Assembly: GCA_900128585.1 (NCBI GenBank) | Contig: LT642610.1 | Span: 1 to 13,730, forward strand | DNA from: Stramenopiles sp. TOSAG23-3 | Taxonomy: Eukaryota; Sar | Direction: 5' to 3' | DNA: 13,730 nucleotides | Shown: in pieces, positions 1 to 8,623 of the stretch | Numbering within the stretch: the first letter of the stretch is position 1 | Layout: each line of letters starts with the position of its first letter | The notes under the pieces: model-generated | Databases searched by the model: none | What the model saw: only the letters and a program-made list of their open reading frames with translations | Told to the model about the DNA's origin: nothing | Made by a program: the position numbers and the translations under genes

Positions 1-297
1 AAGAGATGGAGATTTGTCTCAATATAGAAGAAACACAAGAGAGAGAAGACGACGTGTGTGGAACGTTCATTATCACAACAAAAACGATTTCCATTGTGGG
101 TTTTGGATTTCGTTTGTATGGTTTATGAGTTGTGAATGGTTATATATGGATGTGACATTTCATATATAATTTAATTGGACGTTTAGTTTCTTACGGAATT
201 GTTTGTTATGCTTTCAAGAAGCAGCATGTTATATGCTTCATTGTAAGGTTTCAAAAATTAACAACGGGGGAAGAAGAAGAGAAGGATAGCCGAAGTA
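1..297. other. Upstream region of the ABHD18-like gene
   Basis: No gene is supported here. The stretch is moderately AT-rich and ends in a purine-rich leader (GGGGG followed by AAGAAGAAGAGAAGG, about 266-285) just before the start codon of the hydrolase. An in-frame TAA at 259-261 bounds that reading frame upstream. It presumably holds the promoter and 5' leader of the hydrolase, but no clear TATA box or initiator can be named. Whether the first bases belong to a neighbouring gene outside the window cannot be seen. Confidence 0.5.
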
Positions 298-1713
298 ATG
301 TCTGGTAAAATAGTCAGCTCTGCAGCTGCCATCGCTGGGTCGACCGTTGGCCTGTTTTCCTTTTATTTGTACCATACAAAACGGTCGCCGTACATCAACC
401 CAAAGGATTATGGCATTTCTTCCGAGGGTTTAGAGAAAGAAACACTTACCCCGAACACAAGGCCCTCGGCGTTTAGGCCGCTCCTCTCCTGCCTCTCGTT
501 TGCCTTCGGCGCGGGTGTCGATACAATTTTCGCGCTAGCCGCTGGGTACGGTCGTGGAAAGCTTCATTTTTCAACAGAGAAATTTGGACCTCTGAAAGAG
601 GCGTTGGAGGTCGCCACAATCATGAAAAACGACTCTTTAACGTGCGACAGCTACCAGTCAGCAGATGAAATGACGCAGAGAATAGGCCACCCAGACATTG
701 AGTGGGAAGGAGAGTGGCGTAAGATCCAACCGAGTGGGTGCTGGGAACGCGATGGAAAATTTTTGTCCCCAGTTTGTCGATTGTTTCGCCCGAGTCTTGT
801 GAATGCTATCTTGAACGAAGAGTCAAAGTACTGCTATGTTCGCTACGTGCTGCCGGGAACGTGCGATCCTACACGGCCAGTCAAGGAGCGCGAGCAAAAG
901 GGAGCGACGGTCCCTCTTGTGATGCACTTGCCTTGCTCTGGTGACCAGTATTACGATTGGCGGTCAAAACATTTCGCGTACCCTTTGGCCGAGGACGAAG
1001 GGATTGGATCCATCATCATAGTGTCACCATTTTACGGACCTCGAAAAATCCCGAACCGGCCCATTCGCGGGGTGCAAGTAAACCGAGTGGCGGACCTGCT
1101 AACCTATGGCATTTGCATTTTAACAGAAGGAGTGAGCATTTTCTCTTACCTGCGAGACACCTGCCCGGAGCACAGGGACGGACGGTTCACTGTCTGTGGG
1201 ATAAGCATGGGGGCGGAGATAGCAGGGCTGATGGCAGCATATTCTCCAATTCCATTCAATGTTGTGGCAGTTGCCCCAGCGCATTGTGCCACCAGTATAT
1301 GGCGAGAGGGGGTGCTAGAAAAAGTGTGCGCGTGGGACAAGATCGAAGAAGAGTTTGGTAGCAGCAAATACGGCGGCGAAGAAAAGAGATTGGTTGTAAA
1401 TAATGTGGGAGCGGAAGTGGGGGAAGAGGAAGTCTTCACACGTGGATATGATTATGTGTTTCATGTATTAGACAAAACGGACCTGCGCCAGTTTAACAAA
1501 CCCTTTAACTGGCTGCCCCCCTCCGAACGGCCCAAGGGGATTGTTATCGGCGCTATCCACGACGCGTACATACCTTTGGAAAGCGTGCGAGAGGTAGCAA
1601 ACATGTGGAAAGGATGGTGTTCCCTTCGGTACATTTTGGGTGGGCACTGCACATTGGTGGTGACTCACAAAGAACTCATTCGGCAATCTATTGCAGAGGT
1701 GAGCAAACGATGA
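298..1713 (+). CDS. ABHD18: ABHD18-like alpha/beta hydrolase (DUF2048 family)
   Basis: This is a 471-residue serine hydrolase of the ABHD18 family, close to the usual length of about 410-470. The nucleophile elbow is G-I-S-M-G with Ser303. The likely acid is Asp422 in IGAIHDAYIP and the likely base is His450 in LGGHC; both sit in the spacing and wording typical of the family. An upstream block HLPCSGDQYYDWR (about residues 211-223) followed by SPFYGPRK matches the family's oxyanion/cap region. Residues 5-25 are hydrophobic and followed by basic residues, which suggests a membrane anchor or mitochondrial targeting segment. Animal ABHD18 has been linked to mitochondrial cardiolipin metabolism; extending that role to this protein is inference. 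The start is the first ATG after an in-frame TAA at 259-261, with a purine at -3. The gene ends in TGA. Residues after the elbow are G-A-E rather than the more common G-G-H. Confidence 0.93.
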   Translation: MSGKIVSSAAAIAGSTVGLFSFYLYHTKRSPYINPKDYGISSEGLEKETLTPNTRPSAFRPLLSCLSFAFGAGVDTIFALAAGYGRGKLHFSTEKFGPLKEALEVATIMKNDSLTCDSYQSADEMTQRIGHPDIEWEGEWRKIQPSGCWERDGKFLSPVCRLFRPSLVNAILNEESKYCYVRYVLPGTCDPTRPVKEREQKGATVPLVMHLPCSGDQYYDWRSKHFAYPLAEDEGIGSIIIVSPFYGPRKIPNRPIRGVQVNRVADLLTYGICILTEGVSIFSYLRDTCPEHRDGRFTVCGISMGAEIAGLMAAYSPIPFNVVAVAPAHCATSIWREGVLEKVCAWDKIEEEFGSSKYGGEEKRLVVNNVGAEVGEEEVFTRGYDYVFHVLDKTDLRQFNKPFNWLPPSERPKGIVIGAIHDAYIPLESVREVANMWKGWCSLRYILGGHCTLVVTHKELIRQSIAEVSKR

Positions 1714-2382
1714 TCCTCAAAAGCCACCTGTCATGCAAGATAAACATATGAATCCAAACACTTGAAAATGCATTGCTATGCATCGCCTTTTGCAACGGAA
1801 ATAAAATCTACGAAATTCTTAGAATTGAACCACAGACGACTAAAAGGATTCGTTTTTTGTCTGGGTAGAGTATGTATAAATAATCCTCCAGAAATTAGTC
1901 CGTCTGTCGTTCATTTATAGGAGACCTACAAAATGACTATATTTTAAAGGCATGAGGTATTTTAAATTATTATTTTGTTTTCGTATATATACACACAGTA
2001 TATATATTAAAAACTGAAAGGTAGAAAACATACATTAATTCCTTATTTATTAAAGACTCCACCAACGAGCTGCCCCACTGCTGCAGCGCGACAACACCAT
2101 GATGACACCACCATATATAAGTAAATACAATAATAATAATATATAGAAATAATGAGGAGGAGGAGGAGGGAAAAAAAATGTGATGATACGATGAAAAAAA
2201 AAAAAGAAAGAAGAAGAAGAAAAGAAACAATAAACAACATGCAATGTTTGCTTTAAAAAGTGTACGAACATAATAGTAATATACGGAAGTTTTTGTTTTT
2301 GTTTCTGTCTAATAAATACATATACACCGTGAAGTTATTTTGATTTTTACGAATTGAAACGTGCATAAGAGGGTATAATAAA
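1714..2382. other. Intergenic region between the hydrolase and mL43 genes
   Basis: This 669-base AT-rich gap has no supported gene. An AATAAA at 1800-1805, 87 bases after the hydrolase stop, is a possible polyadenylation signal. A short GC-richer island at about 2055-2115 (CTGCTGCAGCGCGAC core) stands out from its AT-rich flanks but matches no RNA gene I recognise. A purine tract at about 2150-2226 follows. The final bases form the mL43 leader. Reading frames on the minus strand here are just translations of the purine tract. Confidence 0.6.
2150..2226 (+). repeat. Purine-rich low-complexity tract (GAGGAG, poly-A, GAAGAA)
   Basis: The plus strand is almost purely A and G. It runs from a GAG repeat through A8, a short GTGATGATACGATG interruption, an A12 run, and then GAAAGAAGAAGAAGAAAAG. 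It lies in the intergenic gap upstream of mL43. Such asymmetric purine tracts are common in this window's gaps and absent from its genes. Confidence 0.8.
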
Positions 2383-2805
2383 ATGTCAATTCGTGGCGTG
2401 ACGCAGTTGTCAAAGCTAACGGTACGGTATTGCCGTCATAGTGGTAGCAGTGTCGGTGTGAGGGAGCACTTGCAAAACAGGTTGATCGATTGGTGCAACG
2501 AACACCCTACAGTGAACGTAGCCTCTGAAGTAAAATCCGGCGGTCACCCAGTTTTGATTGCGAAATATTTGAATGGCAACGAACGGGTAGTAGGTGTTAA
2601 GAATTTGTCGGCCACAGAAATCGAAAAGCACATGACGTTGCTCCGCAACTCAATAGGCTTAAAGACGACAGGTAGAGGTTTGCAGAATCGCTTGAATAGA
2701 CCGGTTATATCCCGCCGACCTAGTATACAAGGAGCATGGACAGACGACGTTGCGGCCCAGCTAATGAATAACCAGTTTGAAGTTACCCATGTTGACAAGG
2801 AGTAA
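2383..2805 (+). CDS. MRPL43: Mitochondrial large-subunit ribosomal protein mL43
   Basis: This 140-residue protein belongs to the L51/S25/CI-B8 thioredoxin-fold family and is a component of the mitochondrial ribosome's large subunit. Its length equals that of the yeast orthologue. The conserved block LTVRYCRHSGSSVGVREHL lies at residues 12-30. It is followed by the fold core (about 31-90) with KYLNGNERV at 61-69. The C-terminal motif PSIQGAW (113-119) separates mL43 from the related complex I subunit NDUFA2 and from mS25. The N-terminus is basic (Arg, Lys, no acidic residues in the first 26), fitting mitochondrial import, though no cleavage site is claimed. The start is the first ATG after an in-frame TGA at 2341-2343, with A at -3. 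It ends in TAA, 185 bases from the convergent orphan gene. Confidence 0.93.
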   Translation: MSIRGVTQLSKLTVRYCRHSGSSVGVREHLQNRLIDWCNEHPTVNVASEVKSGGHPVLIAKYLNGNERVVGVKNLSATEIEKHMTLLRNSIGLKTTGRGLQNRLNRPVISRRPSIQGAWTDDVAAQLMNNQFEVTHVDKE

Positions 2806-2990
2806 CCGTTTTTTGTGCCTTCTTCCGGCGGACGCGAGAAATATTCCGCAGGAGAGTGTCGTTGTGGTGTAATTTCTCTTATTGTATTATTCTGCGAATT
2901 TCTCTTCTCGTAAATCCATGAAAAACAAAAATGTTTCTTATATCACTATAACTATTACAATCCTCTTACTACCTGCGCTTATTAACTTAA

Positions 2991-4142
2991 TCAGCGGTGT
3001 ATTTTATTGTTCCAGCCGGAATTCCACTCTGGGCGTCGGTCTAGCGTTGTGCGCTTCTTGCGAGGGTTGCTCTTTTGAGTGACCAGGTCTGCGCTGGTGA
3101 GATCGCGGGACAGAACGACGCCACTTGACGGGGACTTGAAAGGGCTCTGTCTAGTAGAATTGTTGTAGCGATTTGCTTGAAAACGCCGGCTAACCTTCGA
3201 ATATGAAGGCGAACCAGATCGTCTCACCGCCAGATTTCTCGGGTTTCTTATCACCAGCGTCTTCCTCTTTGCCACGGCAAGGGCTTCCCGGGCGGACTTG
3301 CGCGCCTGCCGCGCTAGCCTGTCGGTCCGGGACGATCTTGCTTGAAAGTTCTTGGCCATCTTCTTCGCCTGCGCGGCAATTGCTTTGATGTACCCCCCCC
3401 TTTTCTCAGCAAGGAATTGGGGTATTGCCTCTTTTATCAATTTTAAGCGCACAATTAACTTTAGCTGCAGCAGCATCTCGTAATTTTGAAAGCAGTTGTA
3501 ACTGCTGCAAAAACTCTCTACACCGTTTCTATCTTCTACAATCAGAGAAATTGGAAACTGCCCATCGGTCGTTACGAATATCGCAACAATGGACGTTGCC
3601 AATTCGTTCTTATTCCCATGCTTCCCGTCAACTTCTTTACCCTCAATATCCACGACATTCAACACAAACAAAAAATCATTATAATACACACTACCAGACA
3701 CAAACGATAGGAAAAGGTCCGAAGCACCGGCGTTCATTAGGAGGACATCAAACACCGTTTCTGCCTCGTTCTTGTCCCTTTTTTCGAAAAAACCCAGGCT
3801 GGCCGAGTGCAGCTTTTGAAACGGGGACTGCACTGGCGGGACGGGGGGCGGGGAAGGTATGGGCGCAGATTCTCTCGGATTGTCCGTCTCAAGCGCAATT
3901 GAGGACAGAGTCAAGCGCTCCATGAATTCAATATCACTCGCCCTCGTGCCGGTCACATTTTCTGTTGGGGGAGTCTCCGGGTATGCTTCTAACGTATGTA
4001 CCAGTTTATCTATGATCGTGTTCAGTTTGTCCTCTATTACACCAGCATTGGGAGAGGCTCGCACCGGAGTAACCGAGGGTCCCCCCGGAGTACGCACAGC
4101 CCCCGATTCTAGACTACCACATTCGGCAGTTCCTGTCTCCAT
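2991..4142 (-). CDS. Unrecognised 383-residue protein with acidic/proline-rich N-terminus and basic tail
   Basis: I do not recognise this protein. It is a full-length open frame whose ATG directly follows an in-frame TAA (two codons upstream), and it ends in TGA. Residues 1-115 are acidic, Pro/Ser/Thr-rich and probably disordered, with a short helix around 35-52. Residues 118-250 look folded, alternating hydrophobic strands (FDVLLMNAG, FLFVLNVVDIEG, SIVAIFVTTDG, FPISLIVEDRNG) and ending in a leucine-rich helix (222-245). Residues 253-296 form a highly basic Ala/Lys/Arg helix, and 297-383 are a basic, disordered tail with RKKR at 361-364. Eight Ser/Thr-Pro sites (T18, T25, T57, S97, S106, S311, S333, S337) suggest proline-directed phosphorylation. 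The basic tail suggests nucleic-acid, chromatin or microtubule binding and a nuclear place, but this is inference. It shares a divergent gap with the p115 gene. Confidence 0.78.
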   Translation of the reverse strand: METGTAECGSLESGAVRTPGGPSVTPVRASPNAGVIEDKLNTIIDKLVHTLEAYPETPPTENVTGTRASDIEFMERLTLSSIALETDNPRESAPIPSPPPVPPVQSPFQKLHSASLGFFEKRDKNEAETVFDVLLMNAGASDLFLSFVSGSVYYNDFLFVLNVVDIEGKEVDGKHGNKNELATSIVAIFVTTDGQFPISLIVEDRNGVESFCSSYNCFQNYEMLLQLKLIVRLKLIKEAIPQFLAEKRGGYIKAIAAQAKKMAKNFQARSSRTDRLARQARKSAREALAVAKRKTLVIRNPRNLAVRRSGSPSYSKVSRRFQANRYNNSTRQSPFKSPSSGVVLSRDLTSADLVTQKSNPRKKRTTLDRRPEWNSGWNNKIHR

Positions 4143-5403
4143 TTGTTAGCAAAAACGCAACAGCAGTAAAATACAGCACCACAAAAGCGGTCGACTGACT
4201 ATACGCACTATTCCTTATAAAATCTATACACAAGAATATGTACAACAACTTTCTCTTTCTCTCTCCGTAGTATACACACTCGAACGAACGTTCAAAAATT
4301 AACCAATGGCTTCTTTTTTCTCCATTCTAATGGACAAAAACTTGTTTAAATGTTAATACCCCAGACGAGACCTCATTCACTACATCTCTCACATTGAACA
4401 CAATGTCCCAGTGTAGTTCGATCGATATATACCTCCTTGGTCTTCTTCTTCTTCTTCTTCTTCTTCTTCTTCTTCTCTCTTCTTCTTCTGTGTTCTTCTT
4501 CTTCTCTCTTCTTCTTCTTCTTCTTCTGTGTTCTTCTTCTTCTTCTTCTTCTTCTGTGTTCTTCTTCTTCTTCTTCTTCTTCTTCTTCTTCTTCTTCTGT
4601 GTTCTTCTTCTTCTCTCTTCTTCTTCTTCTTCTTCTTCTTTCTTCTTCTTCTCTCTTCTTCTTCTCTCTTCTTCTTCTTCTTCTTCTTCTTCTTCTTCTG
4701 TGTTCTTCTTCTTCTTCTTCTTCTTCTTCTTCTCTCTTCTTCTTCTTCTTCTTCTTCTTCTTCTCTCTTCTCTTTTTTTCTTTTTTGTTCTTTTTTTTTC
4801 CGTCTCTCTTTCGGTCTTCTTCGGGGAGTTTTTGCCGGGTGGCTGGGACAGTATTATAACTACAGTACGATACAATGAAAAAAAATAAAAAAATAAAATA
4901 AATTGAGCTGTTGTTCTCACTGTGATGATGATGATGTGTTATGGTGTGTGATGGTGCTCTAATCTCTTTTTTTTTTTTTCAAACCCAAAACAGCAGTTAT
5001 AAAAATGAAGTTGGTGTTGTTGTAGACCACGTATTAATACAGTATTTAATAATAATTTAATAATATTTTTTAATTAAAAAAAAAAAAAAGCAAAAAAAAA
5101 AATAATTAAAAAAATCTGTTGTTGTTTGTGGTCTTGTTTTGTTGTTGTTGTTTGTTTATATATTATTATTTTATTTTAATTTTCTTCTTCTTCTGTATAT
5201 TATTCTCTACTACTACGGTGTTGGTGTCTGTTATTTTGAATTCAACATTGATTGAATGTTAACTTGAACAAACCACCAATATTTGTATAAATATACGTGT
5301 GTATTGTAAAATTCTTTGGGCATACAATATATAACCTTTGGTACGCATTGTTCGGCCAGAGATTGTTTCTATAATTTGTTGGTAACCGTTCACTGCCAAT
5401 TCA
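4143..5403. other. Divergent intergenic region between the orphan and p115 genes
   Basis: This 1.26 kb gap separates two genes transcribed away from each other and presumably holds both promoters. From left to right it contains a pyrimidine-rich leader zone (CTTTCTCTTTCTCTCTCCGTAG, about 4251-4270), a large TTC array, T runs, and a GATGATGATGATG stretch (about 4923-4936). Then come T13 and A14 homopolymers with TTAATAATTTAATAAT sequence (about 5040-5115), a GTT-rich stretch (about 5118-5158), and an AT-rich p115 leader. No gene or RNA gene is supported. The long reading frames that cross the TTC array on both strands are repeat translations. Confidence 0.7.
4441..4774 (+). repeat. Interrupted TTC/GAA trinucleotide microsatellite, about 330 bp
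   Basis: The plus strand is runs of TTC broken by four-base insertions. I count five TGTG and seven TCTC insertions and one T-slip (about 4641). Each insertion adds four bases, so the triplet phase shifts by one at every break. Any reading frame therefore switches among Phe, Ser and Leu runs (or Glu, Lys and Arg on the other strand), which argues against coding. The array grades into T-rich sequence to about 4800. The strand is almost purely pyrimidine and could in principle form triplex (H-DNA), a known property of long GAA/TTC repeats. It lies between two divergent genes. Confidence 0.95.
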
Positions 5404-8400
5404 ATGTCTTGGTTTACAGGGGGAAGTGGCCAGTCGGCCGCTCGACCGCAAAGGAATCCGGTTGTTGCTAAAGTGGGTCTCCTGGTGGAGAGGCTAAAAA
5501 ATTCAAATAGTTTAGAAGAAGTGCTAGAATCGATCGACCAGCTCAGTGACCTATCGTCTTCGAGTACTGCTGAGGTAGGCGATGGGGCGTTAAACATCTT
5601 GATCGAGCAGCTAAACGGCATCGTTGTTGACGCAGAGGGCGAGGTTGCCGGACAGATACTCCAGGGGATACTTGATATTATCAACTCTGTTTGCACCGTT
5701 CGGGGTAATTCAAGTGAAGAGAATGCGTTGAGATACACCGACGTTTTTCTTCAGAATTTAGACAATGTAAGCACGGTGTTGAACTTGTTGCAGCGTTCCG
5801 AGATGTGGGTAAAATTGAACGGGATCGAACTTTTGAATACGCTGCACAAAAACAGGAAGGGCAGCTTAGAGGACTCCATATTGCACTGCAACGCTGGGAT
5901 GATGCGTTTGATGGACGTCTTGACAGGGGTGCAAATGCACGAAAAGGTTAGAAACGACATGCTTCTGCTGCTTGATAAATTGACCCAAGGGAACGACCGT
6001 ATAAAAGAGTTTGTGGCTTTCCAGGAGGGCTTTGAGCGTCTCTTCCAAATAATCGACCGGGAAGGTCTAAAGAGTGTCGTGGCAATCGATTGCTTGCGCG
6101 TAGTCCAGAACATTCTGGAAGGCAGTGAATTGACAAAAAAACTATTCGCTCAAACCACCTGTATAAACAAATTAGGGGAGCTTTGTTCCCCGCCTAGTGC
6201 CTCCAAGCCATCGACGCAAGGCTTGCCCGGAGCCCCAACGACCAGTGAAAACGGCCCTCGCGACGTAAACGGCGACAACGCGGGCGAGCTGAAACGGTGC
6301 GAAATGGGCATAGTGATTTTAAGCACACTGTTGCAGTGCGACGTCGCCAACGGCGGGACTGGAGAGAAGAAACTAATGTCGCCGTTGAAGGCTGCCCGTT
6401 CGTTTGCGGCCATTGGTCCCGAGAAGAGCAAAAGTGTGGTGGATGTTCGAATAATGCGGTACGTGGACCAAACAAAGAGGATAAAGCAGGGGCTGGTGAA
6501 ATCTGACGCACTGCTGACTTCCCTTCTGTCTTTGGCCACCTCAAAGAACGTTCCGACGGCGTTGAACGTGAGGGGCATCGTTGAACTGGGAAACCTTGTC
6601 TGTGCGTCGGAAAGCGCACAGAACGCCCTTGGCCGTATAGAAATCATTTTGCCCTGGGGGCCTCGCAATATTGTGACCAGAATAGGAGGGGTAAGCATAA
6701 TATTTTCCCTTGCGTTGAACAGTGAATCCAAACAAATTCGCGACGCAGCCGTGTACGCGATTTCGTGTTTTTTCCAAGGGAATGAGACTGGACAAATTTC
6801 CATTGTCGGTCATGCCGTCACCCCCCCACCCATGGACATTTCTGCAAAACACGACGTGCCGAGAGCCCCTGTGGCGGGGCGAATATTGGTAGACACGTTA
6901 GCGTCTGCCGTGAAAGAGCTTCTGGAAGGCGCCAAGGCGGAAGACCACGTGCTCGCACAGTTTTGGCAGACCTGTCGAATTTTGGAGACGCTCTGTGCAG
7001 GCAGTCTGGCGTGCAAGGAATTACTTCTTCGAGTGCCTGTGAAGATGGCCAATGATGCGGACAGTGAGGCCAGGCCATTGACAAACTTTTTCATGCGAGC
7101 ACTTTCTAAATCCATAGGGACGGATGACAGCCGCATTTCACCAAAGTTAAAGATCTATTTCCAAGTGTCCATCTTCCGGTTCATGTGCATCTTGCTTTCC
7201 AAGTGTGCCGCAGCAGTGGCTGCTGTCCTGGGATCCCCGTCCCATCTCAAGACAATATTTGCTTTCCTCGAAATCGGCGGGAACGGTGCCGATAGCGTTA
7301 TACCGCGTGGAATGGCGGGTTTAATGCTTGCGGTAAGTTTGGAAGTGAAAAGCGAAAGGACCCCGATCGTGGCGATGGAGGGTGGGGGCGAGTCCTTTGA
7401 TTCAGACGTCATGAAATTGATTCGGAATGGTGTCGGCCTGGAAAAGTTTTCGGATCTGTTGGATACGTTGATGGCATCAGTCGCGATGAAAGCGGCGAAG
7501 AGCGACGTATTTGCGACATCGTCAGCGTCTGACCGCAGCAGCTCGTCGCAGGAAAATTCAAACGCATGGAACGCTTCGAGCTTGTTTGATTTTTCGTTCA
7601 AAACCTTCGCTGCGGCGACCCAGGAGACCGCTCGACGCCAGCTGATATCTGCGTTTACCGAGCCCCGCACCCCGCGCAAAAACAAAGGCAAAGGCCAGGG
7701 AGGCATGGCGGAGACGGACGTCAACGCCCTGGCTGAAGTGCTGGAGCAGTACAAAGAACTTATTCGAGTCCAGGACAAGGACATCGAAAAATTGCGCAAG
7801 ACTATTCGAAAAATGAAGAAGGAACAAAAAAAAGAAAAGAGCGATTCGTCGGCGACCGGCGAAAATCTGGCATTAGAAGGCAAAAGGGAGAAGAAGGTGG
7901 GCGATTTGGGATTGGCCGACGTCCAGGTGCACGTTTCGTTTTCTCCGGGCACATTGCCCGGAAGCAATGAAGGCGGCAAAGAGGCACTGACCGGCGATAG
8001 CACGGACTTGTCACTGGACTTACAGGAGCAGTTGGGTTTGAAAGATGCCAAGATTTTAGAGCTTGAGACAAAGCTGGAGATGGCCTTCACAAGCAACACC
8101 ATTCACGAGAAAACGAGCAAAGGAAACCAGGAGAAAGAGGAAGAGTTGGCCTTTGCGGCGGAAGAAATTTTGCGCCTTCACGCCCAAGTAGCAAAATTAG
8201 AACGCCAGCTCAGCCGCGCAAGTGGTTCTGGCCCTGCGCTGGAGGAAAAGAGTTCTGGGCAGAAAGTAAAATCCGAGTACGAAGAAATGTACCACGAGCT
8301 GAACGCCGAGCACATGGACCTGTTGGTCCTGCTTGCGAATCAGGAGATTGAAAACAGTGCGTTGGTCGATCAACTGCGGAATGAGCTCGGCGAGGAAGCT

Positions 8401-8463
8401 GTGAGAAAGGCCCGAAAAGTTGCCGCGGACGCGCTCGCCACTGTCGTAGCAACCAGCAGTTGA
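5404..8463 (+). CDS. USO1: General vesicular transport factor p115/Uso1-like golgin tether
   Basis: This 1019-residue protein matches the p115/Uso1 family, usually about 900-1000 residues in animals and plants. It tethers ER-derived and Golgi vesicles to cis-Golgi membranes with Rab1 and SNARE proteins. Residues about 10-690 form an armadillo-like head. The most typical block is about 130-240, including KLNGIELLNTLHKNR and VRNDMLLLLDKLTQGN. A Gly/Ser/Pro-rich low-complexity insert lies at about 263-297. Coiled-coil stretches follow at about 773-815, 872-897, 906-940 and 955-1000, with charged linkers between. DLLVLLANQE at 972-981 matches the signature near the family's C-terminus. The animal protein then has a long acidic tail that binds GM130 and giantin; here the end is instead short, basic and Ala-rich. 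The start is the first ATG after an in-frame TAA at 5383-5385. No intron is needed. It ends in TGA, 212 bases from convergent RSPH9. Confidence 0.95.
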   Translation: MSWFTGGSGQSAARPQRNPVVAKVGLLVERLKNSNSLEEVLESIDQLSDLSSSSTAEVGDGALNILIEQLNGIVVDAEGEVAGQILQGILDIINSVCTVRGNSSEENALRYTDVFLQNLDNVSTVLNLLQRSEMWVKLNGIELLNTLHKNRKGSLEDSILHCNAGMMRLMDVLTGVQMHEKVRNDMLLLLDKLTQGNDRIKEFVAFQEGFERLFQIIDREGLKSVVAIDCLRVVQNILEGSELTKKLFAQTTCINKLGELCSPPSASKPSTQGLPGAPTTSENGPRDVNGDNAGELKRCEMGIVILSTLLQCDVANGGTGEKKLMSPLKAARSFAAIGPEKSKSVVDVRIMRYVDQTKRIKQGLVKSDALLTSLLSLATSKNVPTALNVRGIVELGNLVCASESAQNALGRIEIILPWGPRNIVTRIGGVSIIFSLALNSESKQIRDAAVYAISCFFQGNETGQISIVGHAVTPPPMDISAKHDVPRAPVAGRILVDTLASAVKELLEGAKAEDHVLAQFWQTCRILETLCAGSLACKELLLRVPVKMANDADSEARPLTNFFMRALSKSIGTDDSRISPKLKIYFQVSIFRFMCILLSKCAAAVAAVLGSPSHLKTIFAFLEIGGNGADSVIPRGMAGLMLAVSLEVKSERTPIVAMEGGGESFDSDVMKLIRNGVGLEKFSDLLDTLMASVAMKAAKSDVFATSSASDRSSSSQENSNAWNASSLFDFSFKTFAAATQETARRQLISAFTEPRTPRKNKGKGQGGMAETDVNALAEVLEQYKELIRVQDKDIEKLRKTIRKMKKEQKKEKSDSSATGENLALEGKREKKVGDLGLADVQVHVSFSPGTLPGSNEGGKEALTGDSTDLSLDLQEQLGLKDAKILELETKLEMAFTSNTIHEKTSKGNQEKEEELAFAAEEILRLHAQVAKLERQLSRASGSGPALEEKSSGQKVKSEYEEMYHELNAEHMDLLVLLANQEIENSALVDQLRNELGEEAVRKARKVAADALATVVATSS

Positions 8464-8623
8464 GGGGGGCGCGGGTGCGTGCCACGCCCGTCCAATATTT
8501 TTAGTCGCTTTTAGATGAAAAGTATTTTTTACACACACTTCGTTAATTAAGTACAAAGTACAGCGCGCTCACTAACTTCGTTGCACGCTTCAGCACCCCA
8601 CCTTCTAACGGTTTGAAAGGGAA

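Noticed and set aside
2099-2105. C-box-like ATGATGA suggesting a C/D snoRNA
   Set aside because: No D box (CTGA) or terminal stem lies at a suitable distance downstream.
1970-2271. Several overlapping minus-strand frames rich in Phe and Ser
   Set aside because: They are translations of the purine tract at 2150-2226 plus AT-rich sequence, and no frame is favoured.
2868-2872. TGTAA (green-algal type) and AATAAA (1800-1805, 12923-12928) as a consistent polyadenylation signal
   Set aside because: Neither word appears at a steady distance after all six genes, so no signal type can be assigned and lineage cannot be inferred from it.
3425-3925. 166-codon plus-strand frame antisense to the unrecognised 383-residue gene
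   Set aside because: The minus-strand frame is longer, starts right after a stop, and shows domain-like structure. The plus frame is a shadow with erratic composition, though since the 383-residue protein is itself unrecognised this rests on coherence only.
250-4303. Shared 13-mer TTCAAAAATTAAC at 250-262 and 4291-4303
   Set aside because: It is AT-rich, differs in orientation relative to the adjacent genes, and about one such match is expected by chance in a window this size.
4327-4920. Long minus-strand Glu/Lys/Arg frame and plus-strand Phe/Leu/Ser frames across the TTC array
   Set aside because: A pure TTC/GAA array has no stop codon in any frame, and the four-base insertions shift phase repeatedly, so the frames are repeat translations with no conserved content.
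7155-8102. 315-codon open frame antisense to the p115 gene
   Set aside because: It overlaps a strongly supported coding region of p115, has no recognisable domain, and such antisense frames arise from codon bias.
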